64,000 nucleotides of DNA from positions 1 to 64,000 of the forward strand of contig CAXTKQ010000005.1 of the NCBI GenBank assembly GCA_964244955.1, written 5' to 3'. The notes under the pieces were generated by a model. The model worked only from the letters and a program-made list of their open reading frames with translations. It did no database searches and had not been told where the DNA came from. The DNA comes from Mucilaginibacter_A sp964244955. GTDB taxonomy: Bacteria > Bacteroidota > Bacteroidia > Sphingobacteriales > Sphingobacteriaceae. Positions 17,651 to 27,181 of the stretch are shown here, piece after piece; the first letter of the stretch is position 1; every line of letters begins with the position of its first letter. The translations under genes and the position numbers were made by a program.

Positions 17651-19027
17651 TTATTCATTATTTATAGCTCTATAACTGACTCCTTTTTTGTCATCACCGG
17701 GACTTAGGGATGCCAATAGTAAGCCGCTTATCATTACAAAAAAACCCAAATAAGTAGGTTGAGACCATTCTAATTGTGCTACACTTAGAAAACCAAAGCT
17801 AAGTAGCATCCAAGGCAATAAATCATTAGAGCTTAATTTTCTATAACTGGCAATTGCAATTTGAAATGCCAAACATATACGTGTTATAATTACAGTCAAG
17901 CCCATTAGAGGCCCCATTTCACCAACCAAGCGTGGCCATTCATCTTCTGCAATTAAAAAGACGTTACTGCCAGAAAGTAGCATACTACCCACTTTTGTAC
18001 CCATACCAGTTCCATATCCAAAATAAGGTAAATCATAAACATCGGTAAACCCTCGGGTTAAGCCTGTAACAAAGCGGTTGCCAAGGGTACCTTGTATAGC
18101 ACCACCTTCAGATTTACCGGCATCAGTAAAGCGTTGTGTAAATGCCTCTAACGGTTTTTGCAGAAAACTAACCTGACTTAATGCAACTAACAAAACAAAA
18201 CTTGCTGCCACTGCTAATATCATTTTACCTAAATATTTAGGTTTTCGGGCCACTGCTAAAACAGCAAATATTAGCGTAACACCAACTTGATAAAATAATC
18301 CCCTGCTTATTGAAAATGGAATTGCTGCAAATAGGGATAATGCGGCACCTAGTATCAGTAACTTATTAACTTGTTTTAAATTAAACAAGAAGTAAAAAAC
18401 AAAACAACCAGCAAAACAATAATAAGAGGTTGTACCTGTTGTAAAAGAAAAGGTAGCCGGAGGACGAAAAAACCCCATCGCACCGGAATAACCTGCACCA
18501 GCCATATCTCCGCCAACACCTCGGTTTACCCATGCAGACTGTGGACTGTAAAACTGCAAGCCGATTAGTACAGTCATTGGTATAGTTATCCACAAAGTTG
18601 CTTTTCCAATTTTGATTACGTCATCTCTGGTAAAAATTTTTCCGATTACAAAAACTAACGGAAAATGAATTAAAAAAGGCCGAGCTCCATATAATGCAAC
18701 CCACAAGTTGCCATGCCCAAAAAATACAGCGGTAAATATGCTGATGATGCCTATCGTTACCATTATTTTTATATAAATAGTTGATGGCAACAGACCTCTT
18801 TGCCAACACTTTAGTACCAACCAAGCAGCAATTGGATCGCGTACAATTAGAAGCGGCGTAGCTAGACCTGGTAAAAACCATTTTCTTAAGGCACCTTCAA
18901 AAATTAATAGTAAAAAATAAGCCCATATACCTTTTTTAAGATCACGATTAGGGTCTGCAGTAGCCTTTTTAATGATTACGTTTTGCCTATCTGCAACTAA
19001 AGCCGGATTAGTTTCAATATATACCAT
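17651..19027 (-). CDS. Wzy-like O-antigen/EPS polymerase
   Basis: The 458-residue protein has about ten to eleven hydrophobic segments. The large periplasmic-type loop (~residues 170-210, VNRGVGGDMAGAGYSGAMGF) is glycine-rich, and a second one lies around 290-355. Wzy polymerases have this topology and join lipid-linked repeat units at the periplasmic face, but share little sequence identity, so the call rests on topology and context. It is the only polymerase candidate in the locus. It looks more AT-rich than the GT gene on its left. Confidence 0.75.
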   Translation of the reverse strand: MVYIETNPALVADRQNVIIKKATADPNRDLKKGIWAYFLLLIFEGALRKWFLPGLATPLLIVRDPIAAWLVLKCWQRGLLPSTIYIKIMVTIGIISIFTAVFFGHGNLWVALYGARPFLIHFPLVFVIGKIFTRDDVIKIGKATLWITIPMTVLIGLQFYSPQSAWVNRGVGGDMAGAGYSGAMGFFRPPATFSFTTGTTSYYCFAGCFVFYFLFNLKQVNKLLILGAALSLFAAIPFSISRGLFYQVGVTLIFAVLAVARKPKYLGKMILAVAASFVLLVALSQVSFLQKPLEAFTQRFTDAGKSEGGAIQGTLGNRFVTGLTRGFTDVYDLPYFGYGTGMGTKVGSMLLSGSNVFLIAEDEWPRLVGEMGPLMGLTVIITRICLAFQIAIASYRKLSSNDLLPWMLLSFGFLSVAQLEWSQPTYLGFFVMISGLLLASLSPGDDKKGVSYRAINNE

Positions 19028-19080
19028 TCGATTTAATTTTTGTATCCGTAATTAAACTCGTGAGTTGGATAATTTTTATT

Positions 19081-20331
19081 TTAGTAAGCCTTATTTATCG
19101 CCTGAACCAAATCTTGTCCATAAATTTCCCATGTACGTTTGCTGGCTGTTTCCATAGCTTCTCGTCCAGTCTCAGCAATAATGCTTTTTTTACTTAGTAA
19201 TTTTTCGATGGAATTTTGAAGTGCTTCGGTTGACCCAGCTTCCACCAGCCAACCATTTTCTCCTTGTTTGATCAAATCTGGGCCGGCAGTACGATCTGTG
19301 GTGATGACCGGCGTACCTTGAGACATGGCTTCTGTAATCACCAATCCAAACCCTTCAAACAGGGAAGGGAAAACAAGTACATCGTGTTCGCGCATCAGTT
19401 CTAAAATCTTATGGTGTGGCAAGCTCGGAACCCACCGATGTTTTGCGAGGGCTGTATTTAAAGCAGGGCATTGATCGGTTGATTTCTTTCCGATAACCGT
19501 TAATTCAACATGGTTTTTAAGGTTATCGGCTACAGCAAAAAGATCGGCTATCCCTTTTCTTTGCGACAACCCGCCCACAAAAAGTAGTTTTAGTGGTTTG
19601 TTGGTTGAACTTGATTCGTAATTACGTAAACTGGCAACTGGCGGAAACGCATAAGGGACCACTTTAACTGGTGCTAATTTACCTGGATAATCTTTAAGCG
19701 TGTTTGCCGTAAACTGGCTGGCAACAAAAATTTTATCTGCTAAAAAAAGCTCTTCGTCTTTGCGTTCTAATTTTTCTTTCGAATCTTCTAAACCAGTTAA
19801 AGTTGCAGCCCACTCCNNNNNNNNNNGCCAACGTTCGCTTTCTATTTCTAAAAGCTGTTTCGACGCGCGCCAGTATCCAATCGGCAAATCATACAAACAT
19901 TTAAGCTGTAGCTTTTTGGCTTCCCGAAAAGAAAACAGTGCGCCGTCTTCGTAAGCATATACTGCGTTAGTACCTTTTCCAGCTAGCTGTTTTAAGCTTT
20001 TAGCAACACTTTTATCTAAATGTTGGTAAACACTGTCTACACTAAATATTCCGGTTTCGTGTTTGATTAAATTTCTTAACTGTGCTTTTGAGGCACCAAA
20101 CCTTCCTAATTCGTACCAAGGCGATAATTTCGCATATGGTTTTAATTTAGGGTCATACCGTCTTCTGTTAAATTCTGCAAAAGGAGGAAGGCCACTTAAT
20201 TTGTCAAAAATATTCCCGGGAAAGGTTGCTACTGTAGTTCTGAATTCTGAAAGCATACCCGCCTTCTCGAGTCCAAGTGCAGCAGCACGGAAAAAAGCAT
20301 TACCAGTGGGGTGTGATATTAGTACTTTCAT
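19081..20331 (-). CDS. GT4-family glycosyltransferase (contains assembly gap)
   Basis: A GT-B protein of about 414 residues with C-terminal donor motif FPSLFEGFGLVITEAMSQGTPVITTDRTAGPDLI and GGLSQRKG just before it. The 10-N gap (19817-19826) falls in an acidic segment, SERW-gap-EWAATL. The reading frame is the same on both sides, so the real gap length is 1 modulo 3; a single missing base would give SERWPEWAATL, which suits this family (inference). Its ATG shares one base with the stop codon of the preceding gene (TAATG). Confidence 0.82.
   Translation of the reverse strand: MKVLISHPTGNAFFRAAALGLEKAGMLSEFRTTVATFPGNIFDKLSGLPPFAEFNRRRYDPKLKPYAKLSPWYELGRFGASKAQLRNLIKHETGIFSVDSVYQHLDKSVAKSLKQLAGKGTNAVYAYEDGALFSFREAKKLQLKCLYDLPIGYWRASKQLLEIESERWXXXXEWAATLTGLEDSKEKLERKDEELFLADKIFVASQFTANTLKDYPGKLAPVKVVPYAFPPVASLRNYESSSTNKPLKLLFVGGLSQRKGIADLFAVADNLKNHVELTVIGKKSTDQCPALNTALAKHRWVPSLPHHKILELMREHDVLVFPSLFEGFGLVITEAMSQGTPVITTDRTAGPDLIKQGENGWLVEAGSTEALQNSIEKLLSKKSIIAETGREAMETASKRTWEIYGQDLVQAINKAY
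19817..19826. other. Assembly gap (10 N) in a GT4 gene
   Basis: Ten N placed between CCACTCC and GCCAACG. The frame on both sides agrees with a length of 1 modulo 3. Confidence 0.95.
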
Positions 20332-21377
20332 TAGTTGTGTTTTGCATTACGGGCCAAATCAATAACTTTTAGGTATTGACTTGCAACTTTATCAGGCTGA
20401 TGTAATTTTAAATGGGCATCAGCAGCATTTTTAAGTTTATGTTCCAAAGTTGGGTTAGTGATTATTTCTATAATAGCGTTCACGAGTGCATTTACATCCC
20501 CTCGTTGAAATTTAATTCCTGCATTTCCTATGGCGGCTGGAAGCCCGCCTCCATTGGAAACAATAGGCAAACATCCACAAGCCATAGCTTCGAGGACTAC
20601 ATTTCCAAATGGCTCTTCCCATAAAGATGGAACCAAAAGAAATCGATGCTGGTTTAAACAAATAGCTAAATCTTCACCGGTAAGAGGCCCTACCATTTGA
20701 ACGTAACCAGTCAATTTTAAATCAGCAATTAGCTTTAAAAGGTTATTTCGTTCTGGCCCACTTCCAATAATGGTAAGGCTAACTTTATGCTCACCTTTAC
20801 TTAATTCTGGCATACGCTGCATCAGTAATTTTATTGCTTTTACAGCATGGTCAGCGCCTTTATCAGAAACAAGCCTTCCAAGAAATACAAAATCTTTTGT
20901 TCTTTGAACACCTGGAATAATCCTAAATTCCTTCATTCTGTAAGGGTTGGCAATTACTGTAGCATTTGGCCAGCAGCGTTTTCTGATTGCATCACTTACT
21001 GCAATTACCTTACTTGCTCTTTTTAGCCATAATAATTTAATACGGTCTTGAAATCCTATTTTGCCATTTATACGTGATATCCAAGTGTTAAGTGCAATTA
21101 CGGACGGTTTTCTAAAAAATAAATTTGGCCATGCCAATCTCAAACTTGGGTTATTTTCAAATATTAAATCTGCCCAAGCATGTTCAATAATTAATTTACG
21201 TTTATTAGGATTCCGAATAATTAAAAACGGAAATTTTTTATCGGAAGAATCTTTTGACCATGTTAAAAGGTGTACTTCGTGTCCCGCATTAGTAAAAGCT
21301 TCTGCAATAATATCAGAATTTATTTCAATACCGCCTATAACAGGATAAAAATTATGAGATAAAAACAGGATTTTCAA
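20331..21377 (-). CDS. GT4-family glycosyltransferase
   Basis: The 348-residue GT-B enzyme has the N-terminal motif SHNFYPVIGGIEINSD, central FVFLGRLVSDKGADHAV and the C-terminal VPSLWEEPFGNVVLEAMACGCLPIVS donor site with E-x7-E. It is translationally coupled to the next GT gene by a TAATG overlap. Nearest in style to capsule GT4 proteins; sugar unknown. Confidence 0.9.
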   Translation of the reverse strand: MKILFLSHNFYPVIGGIEINSDIIAEAFTNAGHEVHLLTWSKDSSDKKFPFLIIRNPNKRKLIIEHAWADLIFENNPSLRLAWPNLFFRKPSVIALNTWISRINGKIGFQDRIKLLWLKRASKVIAVSDAIRKRCWPNATVIANPYRMKEFRIIPGVQRTKDFVFLGRLVSDKGADHAVKAIKLLMQRMPELSKGEHKVSLTIIGSGPERNNLLKLIADLKLTGYVQMVGPLTGEDLAICLNQHRFLLVPSLWEEPFGNVVLEAMACGCLPIVSNGGGLPAAIGNAGIKFQRGDVNALVNAIIEIITNPTLEHKLKNAADAHLKLHQPDKVASQYLKVIDLARNAKHN

Positions 21378-21426
21378 GACTTAGAAATAAATAATTAGCA
21401 AAGGGACGAAATACTAAGAGTTCAAG

Positions 21427-22431
21427 TTAATACTTACTACGTAAATCATACACTTTTATCAATATTTTTTTAAATTTAAATTTAAATTTTGATAGAAGTC
21501 CTGAATATAAATCTAAAAATTTTCCGTATCCGTTTAAATATAACCAAATTACTGTTTTTACTCTTTTAGACGGGGATAATGTGATGAGTGCTTCTTTTAG
21601 TTGCCCTTTTTCTTCATTAGAATATACTTTCCAACTCAAGCAATCCGCTTGAACAGATGCTATTGCTGCCCTGCTTTTATCCAAACTATTGGTATTCCAT
21701 CCTTTTGCTTTATATGCAGGTTCCAACACTTCATGAAATACTTTGTAAAAACCAATAATCTCCATCAGTTTTCTACGCAATCTGGTTTTTCCTGCATCCA
21801 CCCAAACTCTGTAAAAAGAAAGAACTTCGTTCAAATATACATTTCCATAGCCTTCAGCAGCCAATGACGCTGACAAATGATAATCTTCGGCAGACATAGG
21901 CCTGTCTGTTAAATAATTAACTTTGATTAAAGCTTCTCGTTTAAACATGATAATATTTGCTGATACCCTATATCCCTTGCTGGCAGATTGCAATGCCTCT
22001 ATACTATCTTGGTAGCCGGACTTTCGGGCCAGTTGTCGTTTTTGAAGAAAAGAGCCATGTTGGTCAACTTCTTGCACTGCTGCATGTGCATATCCAGCTT
22101 GAGGATATTTGATTAATAAATTAGACAATTTTTCCAAGTAAAGCGGTGATAAATAATCGTCAGAATCAAGCCTGATAATCAAGTCGCCTACAGCACTACG
22201 AAGACATTTATCAGAATTATAAGTAATCCCTAAGTTTAAAGGTTGGGAAATAACTTTTAAAATAGGGATTTCAATGGCAAGCTTTGCAAGTATTTCTGCT
22301 GTACCATCAGTACTACAATCATCTGAAACAATTATTTCAACAGGTTTAATAGTTTGATTATAAGCACTCCGAATAGCTTGTGTTATATATTGCGATTGGT
22401 TGTAAGTTGGGATACAAACTGAAACTTTCAT
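21427..22431 (-). CDS. GT2-family glycosyltransferase
   Basis: The 334-residue GT-A protein has the nucleotide-binding block VSVCIPTYNQSQYITQAIRS, then VSDDCSTDG and the metal-binding DSDD in IRLDSDDYL. The C-terminal ~100 residues are basic and helix-rich. There is no transmembrane helix, so it is probably cytoplasmic and membrane-peripheral. The GTGCTTCTTTTA match at 21588-21599 encodes L-K-E-A-L and may be coincidental codon use. Confidence 0.88.
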   Translation of the reverse strand: MKVSVCIPTYNQSQYITQAIRSAYNQTIKPVEIIVSDDCSTDGTAEILAKLAIEIPILKVISQPLNLGITYNSDKCLRSAVGDLIIRLDSDDYLSPLYLEKLSNLLIKYPQAGYAHAAVQEVDQHGSFLQKRQLARKSGYQDSIEALQSASKGYRVSANIIMFKREALIKVNYLTDRPMSAEDYHLSASLAAEGYGNVYLNEVLSFYRVWVDAGKTRLRRKLMEIIGFYKVFHEVLEPAYKAKGWNTNSLDKSRAAIASVQADCLSWKVYSNEEKGQLKEALITLSPSKRVKTVIWLYLNGYGKFLDLYSGLLSKFKFKFKKILIKVYDLRSKY

Positions 22432-22612
22432 TATAAATTATAATATGATAAATGTTAACTAATTCAATCAAAAATTAGTTTCGAAAACATTTATGTGTGT
22501 ATGTTTTAAAATAAACTTGAAAATTTACAATACTTCTTATACGTACAAAGTTTTTGTATTTTGCTTATATTTTAATAAACGAAGCTCTAAAATTTGGATA
22601 AATTTTATGTGG

Positions 22613-22624
22613 TAAAAGAAGCAT
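22613..22624 (+). repeat. Dispersed element in a 265-base gap
   Basis: TAAAAGAAGCAT preceded by GGATAAATTTTATGTGG lies between two glycosyltransferase genes. The rest of the gap (22432-22696) is very AT-rich and shows no gene or clear promoter. Confidence 0.8.
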
Positions 22625-22696
22625 GGAAAATAGCTTAATCAAAATTTAAATGGGCTTTAAACGAATAAAGGTTTTTAAATAAAGGAATATTAAATT

Positions 22697-23812
22697 TTAA
22701 TTGTTTTTAAAATATTTAAAATCTGCAATCATTTTTTTTGCAATTGCTGTAACAGAGTTGTACTGTACTTGTGATTTACTATTTAAAATAGACGCTAAAT
22801 TTCCGCTAATATAAGGTAAAACACCGTTTGTTGGAGGAACTTTATCTACACCTCTGGGATGCCATGATTTTGATACACACACAACCAAAAGTTTATGTTG
22901 GTGCATAGAAGCTACGGATCCGCTTTTTTCAATTAAAGGTAACGCGGTAGATGATATTCCAAATGTTGCGCTACTAAGTATTTGTGAAACCCTGTCTGTC
23001 GGCTGTTCTCCAAATACTGTCAAACTTAAACCTGCTGAACGCCAAATAGTAACCCATTTTTCTTGTTCTGCACCGCAACGACCTAAAAGGATTAATTCAA
23101 TTTCAATATTGTTACTTTTTGCATAATTAGCGCATTCAGCAGCAAAATCATAAAATATTGCACCCGGATGGATGGTTCCAAAATTAACAAATGAAATTTT
23201 TTGTGTGTTATCTTTGAATTCTTTTGGAGATGAAAGAAGAGGAATGTTAGAAAATAATGGTAATATTTCTGCTTTATAACCTAATTTAGCTAAATATATT
23301 TGATAAAGGTTGGTTTGCGTGCTAATTAAACTTGGTTTTAGAGTTTTTATTAAATTTAAAATCAATATTTTTTGTACTTTCCCCCAAACCAAGTGTTTAA
23401 AGGAAGACTTTTTATCCATTCCAATCCAAAGTTCGTGAAACATAATATGCCACTTTCTGTCTTTGGTTAATCGAAATAAGTTTTTACTTAAATTAAAAGG
23501 AAGGCCTTTTGTATTAAAGGAAAAAGGAACAAATTGTAAGCTTAACCATTCAGGATTAATACTATCTATCCAATTCTCAGCAAAATTATAACGATTTTTT
23601 GTAGTGTATCCTAAAGGAATCCGGTAGGTATCAATACCAATATCACCTATCATTTGATTCTGTGTAACCGGTTCATTTATAAATTGATCATTTAAAGCTA
23701 AGATTGTAACTTCAATATTTTGTTTGATTAGTTCTGATGCAAGCCTTCGGGTATAATCACCAACACCATCGAAACCTGGTTCTAAACTACCACAAATAAA
23801 TACTATTTTCAT
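22697..23812 (-). CDS. Divergent GT4-like glycosyltransferase
   Basis: The 371-residue protein starts with VFICGSLEPGFDGVGDYTRRLASEL, a typical GT-B acceptor loop (G-x-G-D-Y). The C-terminal half has ILLGRCG and FGISSTALPLIEKSGSVASMHQHKLLV, but the canonical E-x7-E donor motif is degraded. It may use an unusual donor or be less active. It is a single gene with 100 bases before the next upstream GT. Function beyond glycosyl transfer cannot be assigned. Confidence 0.72.
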   Translation of the reverse strand: MKIVFICGSLEPGFDGVGDYTRRLASELIKQNIEVTILALNDQFINEPVTQNQMIGDIGIDTYRIPLGYTTKNRYNFAENWIDSINPEWLSLQFVPFSFNTKGLPFNLSKNLFRLTKDRKWHIMFHELWIGMDKKSSFKHLVWGKVQKILILNLIKTLKPSLISTQTNLYQIYLAKLGYKAEILPLFSNIPLLSSPKEFKDNTQKISFVNFGTIHPGAIFYDFAAECANYAKSNNIEIELILLGRCGAEQEKWVTIWRSAGLSLTVFGEQPTDRVSQILSSATFGISSTALPLIEKSGSVASMHQHKLLVVCVSKSWHPRGVDKVPPTNGVLPYISGNLASILNSKSQVQYNSVTAIAKKMIADFKYFKNN

Positions 23813-23912
23813 AACTACTTTTACTTTGCGGGTAATTTAATTAGCCTTGAATAAAACTTAATCTTTTTGTGAAATAACAATATTTGTGATTGATTAGCGA
23901 GTTTGAATAATA

Positions 23913-24921
23913 CTAAACTTTAGGATTAGATAAATTGCTTTTTTTTAAAATTTGAATGATAGATAAGGGAATCAACCTGTTCAGTAAATTGTATTTTTTC
24001 ATTAACTTCCAACTTGGCCTGATACTAAAAAACAAATTTGAAGCATAAGTAATAATATCCGAAATTTCTTTCTGGTTAAGAAGCTCTTTGTAAAGCATGT
24101 ACCTGTTTATATCTTGTATCCTGTAAATCTTTACAATTGATTTATCATAGTTGTGTGTTTGCAAATACTTTAATACTGCATTTGAAGACTTTAGCAATCT
24201 TTGTCTGTTATTGATTTGATTTTGCTTAATTACAGTTGAAATTGAAAAATTACTTCTATGAATTCTCCAAACAGACAAGGGCNNNNNNNNNNGACAAGGG
24301 CTGATCAAAATAAAAACTTTTTCCAAAAGGTAAAACCGCCAGAATCAAAAACTCATCAATGTACATATCAACTTCTGAAGGTATATCAATTGTTTTTAGA
24401 ACCGAAGCACGTGCAGCATAAGTCGTTCCGCCTCCAAAAAGCATATTATCATTGTAAAGACGTTTTAACAACCAGTTTCCATCCATCAATTTGCCTAATA
24501 TATCCTCCGGAAGAATTTCATTTTTTATAAAATTTGTTTCTTCAAAAAGAATTTTGGCAGGAGCACCTACATGTACAATACGCTCATCGCTTTCAAAAAC
24601 CTTTACATACTCCGCAATTTTGTTTTGTAAAAAGTAATCATCGGCGTCCAGGTTAAAAACATATTTTCCGGTACACCTTTTTATGGCATTAAAAGTAGCA
24701 TTGGCTTTTCCTTTGTTTTCCTGGTAATAATATTGGATGCTGTTTTTATCAATCAAATTTTTTAAAACCTCAAAAGTATTATCTGTCGAGCCATCGTCAA
24801 CAACAATTATCTCAATTTTATCTTGCGGGTAATTTTGGCTTAAAATACTATCAATAGCTTCTAAGATATAATTGGTGTAATTATAAGTAGGAATGATAAC
24901 GGAAACTAATGACTCTGACAT
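23913..24921 (-). CDS. GT2-family glycosyltransferase (split by an artefactual gap)
   Basis: The protein starts with VSVIIPTYNYTNYILEAIDS, then VVDDGSTD and the NLDADDYF metal site. The 10-N gap at 24283-24292 is flanked on both sides by the same 9 bases, GACAAGGGC. Merging the two copies and dropping the N restores one frame through FDQPLSVWRIHRS, giving about 329 residues. As written, the sequence breaks it into two overlapping fragments. The ATG at 24921 is 5 bases after the stop of the GT61 gene. The C-terminal ~130 residues are basic and helix-rich. Confidence 0.85.
24283..24292. other. Assembly gap (10 N) with duplicated flanks
   Basis: GACAAGGGC ends the left contig and begins the right contig. 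The two contigs overlap and the N run is not real missing sequence. Confidence 0.9.
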
Positions 24922-24925
24922 GGAA

Positions 24926-26177
24926 TTAAAAAATTTCTTTTAACTGCATTTTATCCAGCATCAGTTGTAAGTCAGCAATAGGAATATACATATGGGTATC
25001 AGTTTCTATCATATTGTTTGCTTCGTCTATAAATGGTTCGCCTTTGTCGGTATATAATAAATAATAATCCAAACCAAAGCCGTTTGATAGATCATGAAAT
25101 GCTTTACGGTAATGGATTCTATGGGTTACATGTCTTATTTCGCAAACTTTTGTCCCGGGTTTGCAAAATATAATATTTGTTAATTGTGATCCATGGCAAG
25201 AAATGATATCCGTGGCATTTTGAAATAAATAAATTTGTTCATCTATGCTTAGGTCTTCGTTATGGATACATTCAAAACCGTATTTTTTTAAAAAAACCAC
25301 AACTTCGTCTTCGTTCAGTACCCGCCTTGTATTTACTTTCGACCGGCTGATATAAATCCGTTTCGAAAAAGTATGGGTAAAAACAGCATTAGGTTTGATG
25401 NNNNNNNNNNTTTAAAAGATAATTTTTGTACCAATTTCCTTTTCTGTTGTACCAGGAAGAAAAAAGCAATTCATCGCAATCATACGCGTCTTCCTCCCCA
25501 TATAATCTTACCTGCTTTTCAAACGGGATACCAACCCGTGTAAAAATACTATTCTTATCTATTATTTTATCCTGGATTATAAAGTTATCTATTTTATTAA
25601 AATCAAAACCAGCCAGTTGGGCCAGGTAAAGCATTGGAAGCCCGTCCTGCATTTTATGCCAATATGCACCGCCACGAATGATAATGGAACGGCCTTTTAG
25701 TTTTTTGCATTTTGGCAAAAACAGCGTACCAAAAGCCGGGTGCGATTTTTTTGCATTGCCGTAATAATTAGATACCGGTGCCAATAAATAATCATCTTCC
25801 GTTAGTGTGAAAAAATTTTTAGCATAAATCCTGATGTTGGGCATTAAGAAAACGTCTTCAGTAGTTTTGGTTTGATAAGCCGCAACTTCTGCACCTGGCA
25901 AAGGTGTGCCCAAAGTAAATACCGGTTCTTTTATTTCAATATCTTTATTAAAAAATTGCCAATGATGATATGGTTTTCCCTGTTTCTTTTTTAGTTCAAC
26001 ATATTTAATAATTTCTTCAAATGTTTGTAAAGTGTCTTTCGGGCCTCCAAAATATTTAGAATTGATATGTAATGGGTTGATTAAATAAACATTAATTCCT
26101 TTAGCCAATACTGTTTTTAGCCTGCGAAATTTGTTCAGGCTGTGTTTAAGAAATTTTAATAGGTTTTTTTTAATCAA
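24926..26177 (-). CDS. GT61-like glycosyltransferase (DUF563), split by a gap
   Basis: Two reading frames separated by the 10-N gap (25401-25410) belong together. The upstream part (to residue ~255) has IIRGGAYWHKMQDGLPMLYLAQLAG. The downstream part carries the family signature RIYISRSKVNTRRVLNEDEV and the C-terminal SCHGSQLTNIIFCKPGTKVCEI block with an H-G-x-x-L/N active-site-like motif. GT61 enzymes add xylose, GlcNAc or other sugars. The frames join if the true gap is a multiple of 3; with zero missing bases the protein is about 413 residues. A TAAAAACAGCAT variant lies at 25378-25389. Confidence 0.82.
25401..25410. other. Assembly gap (10 N) inside the GT61-like gene
   Basis: No shared flank is visible (TTTGATG left, TTTAAAAG right), so some bases may really be missing. 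The number must be a multiple of three to keep the frame. Confidence 0.9.
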
Positions 26178-26282
26178 AATACTTTGTATGTTTTAAAAGG
26201 AAAGGCCTAAACAATGCTTTATACTGCTTTATTCAATATGTAGTTTTATAAAAAAACGGGATATAAATATACAAATAGCATG

Positions 26283-27116
26283 TTACTTATTAATTGCCAA
26301 ATAAACAGAAAAGTACAATTGCATAAAATCATAAGTCACTTTACTAAAAATGCCTTTAAATTGGTAAGCGGCAGCATTTTTTAAAGTGTTTTTAATAAAC
26401 GAATTATAAAAAGCAATTAAATAATACTTGCTGTTTATTTCTTTTTTCTTTTCAGGGTGTTTTTTCAAAAAATACAAAGTAGATAAAAACCTTTGCTTTG
26501 TGATTTGATACATCTGCTTCTGTAACCTCCAAGGATGAACGACTATAGCATCTTTAAGAAATTTTTTTTTGATACTTTTCAAATGGAGACGGTAATCCAG
26601 GTCTACATCTTCCATAGCTGCATATGGAAATTGCTCATCAAAACCTTGTAAAGTATTTAAAAAAAGATTTTTGTTGATCATGAAATTACAAGACCACAAA
26701 TAGCCGCCGGTTTCATTAACCGGAGATTCTTCTGCCAAACTTTGTTGTTTGCGGTCAGCTTTGATACATCCTTCAAAAACTAAATTATTTGGATAATCAG
26801 ACAATGCGTTATGATAAACTTCTAAAATTTGTTTAGCTGGCATACAATCGTCATCTATAAAAACCAACCATTCTCCTTGTGCATTTTTTGCACCCGAATT
26901 TCTGTTTGCTGCCGGCCCTTTTTGTGTCCCCGCTACCCATTTTGCCCAAGAATAGTTTTCTTTTAGAAGTTGTTTGGTTTGTTGGTTTTTGGCATCATCA
27001 GTTACAATTACTTCATATTGATCAGAACTTAACGTTTGATATTTTGGATCGAGATAATTCAGGCAAAGCGTTAACAAATCATTGCGGTTATAGGTTGGAA
27101 TAATTACAGATAACAT
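26283..27116 (-). CDS. GT2-family glycosyltransferase
   Basis: The 277-residue GT-A protein has SVIIPTYNRNDLLTLCLNYL, VTDDAKN and the FIDDDCMP metal-binding motif (D-D-D). It also has MEDVDLDYRL, an E-D-x-D-L motif seen in GT2 enzymes related to polypeptide/hexosaminyltransferases, and VHPWR. The C-terminus is basic with two short hydrophobic stretches. Sugar unknown. A 65-base gap separates it from the preceding GT4 gene. Confidence 0.87.
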   Translation of the reverse strand: MLSVIIPTYNRNDLLTLCLNYLDPKYQTLSSDQYEVIVTDDAKNQQTKQLLKENYSWAKWVAGTQKGPAANRNSGAKNAQGEWLVFIDDDCMPAKQILEVYHNALSDYPNNLVFEGCIKADRKQQSLAEESPVNETGGYLWSCNFMINKNLFLNTLQGFDEQFPYAAMEDVDLDYRLHLKSIKKKFLKDAIVVHPWRLQKQMYQITKQRFLSTLYFLKKHPEKKKEINSKYYLIAFYNSFIKNTLKNAAAYQFKGIFSKVTYDFMQLYFSVYLAINK

Positions 27117-27181
27117 GGTGATTTTGTCCCAATTATATTATTATAATCAATATTGATTGTTGACTTTCAATTTTCAAAATT

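Noticed and set aside
19191..19202. ATGCTTTTTTTA in the 19081-20331 GT4 gene as another copy
   Set aside because: One mismatch, no extended flank, and it falls in a poly-T coding stretch; too weak to count.
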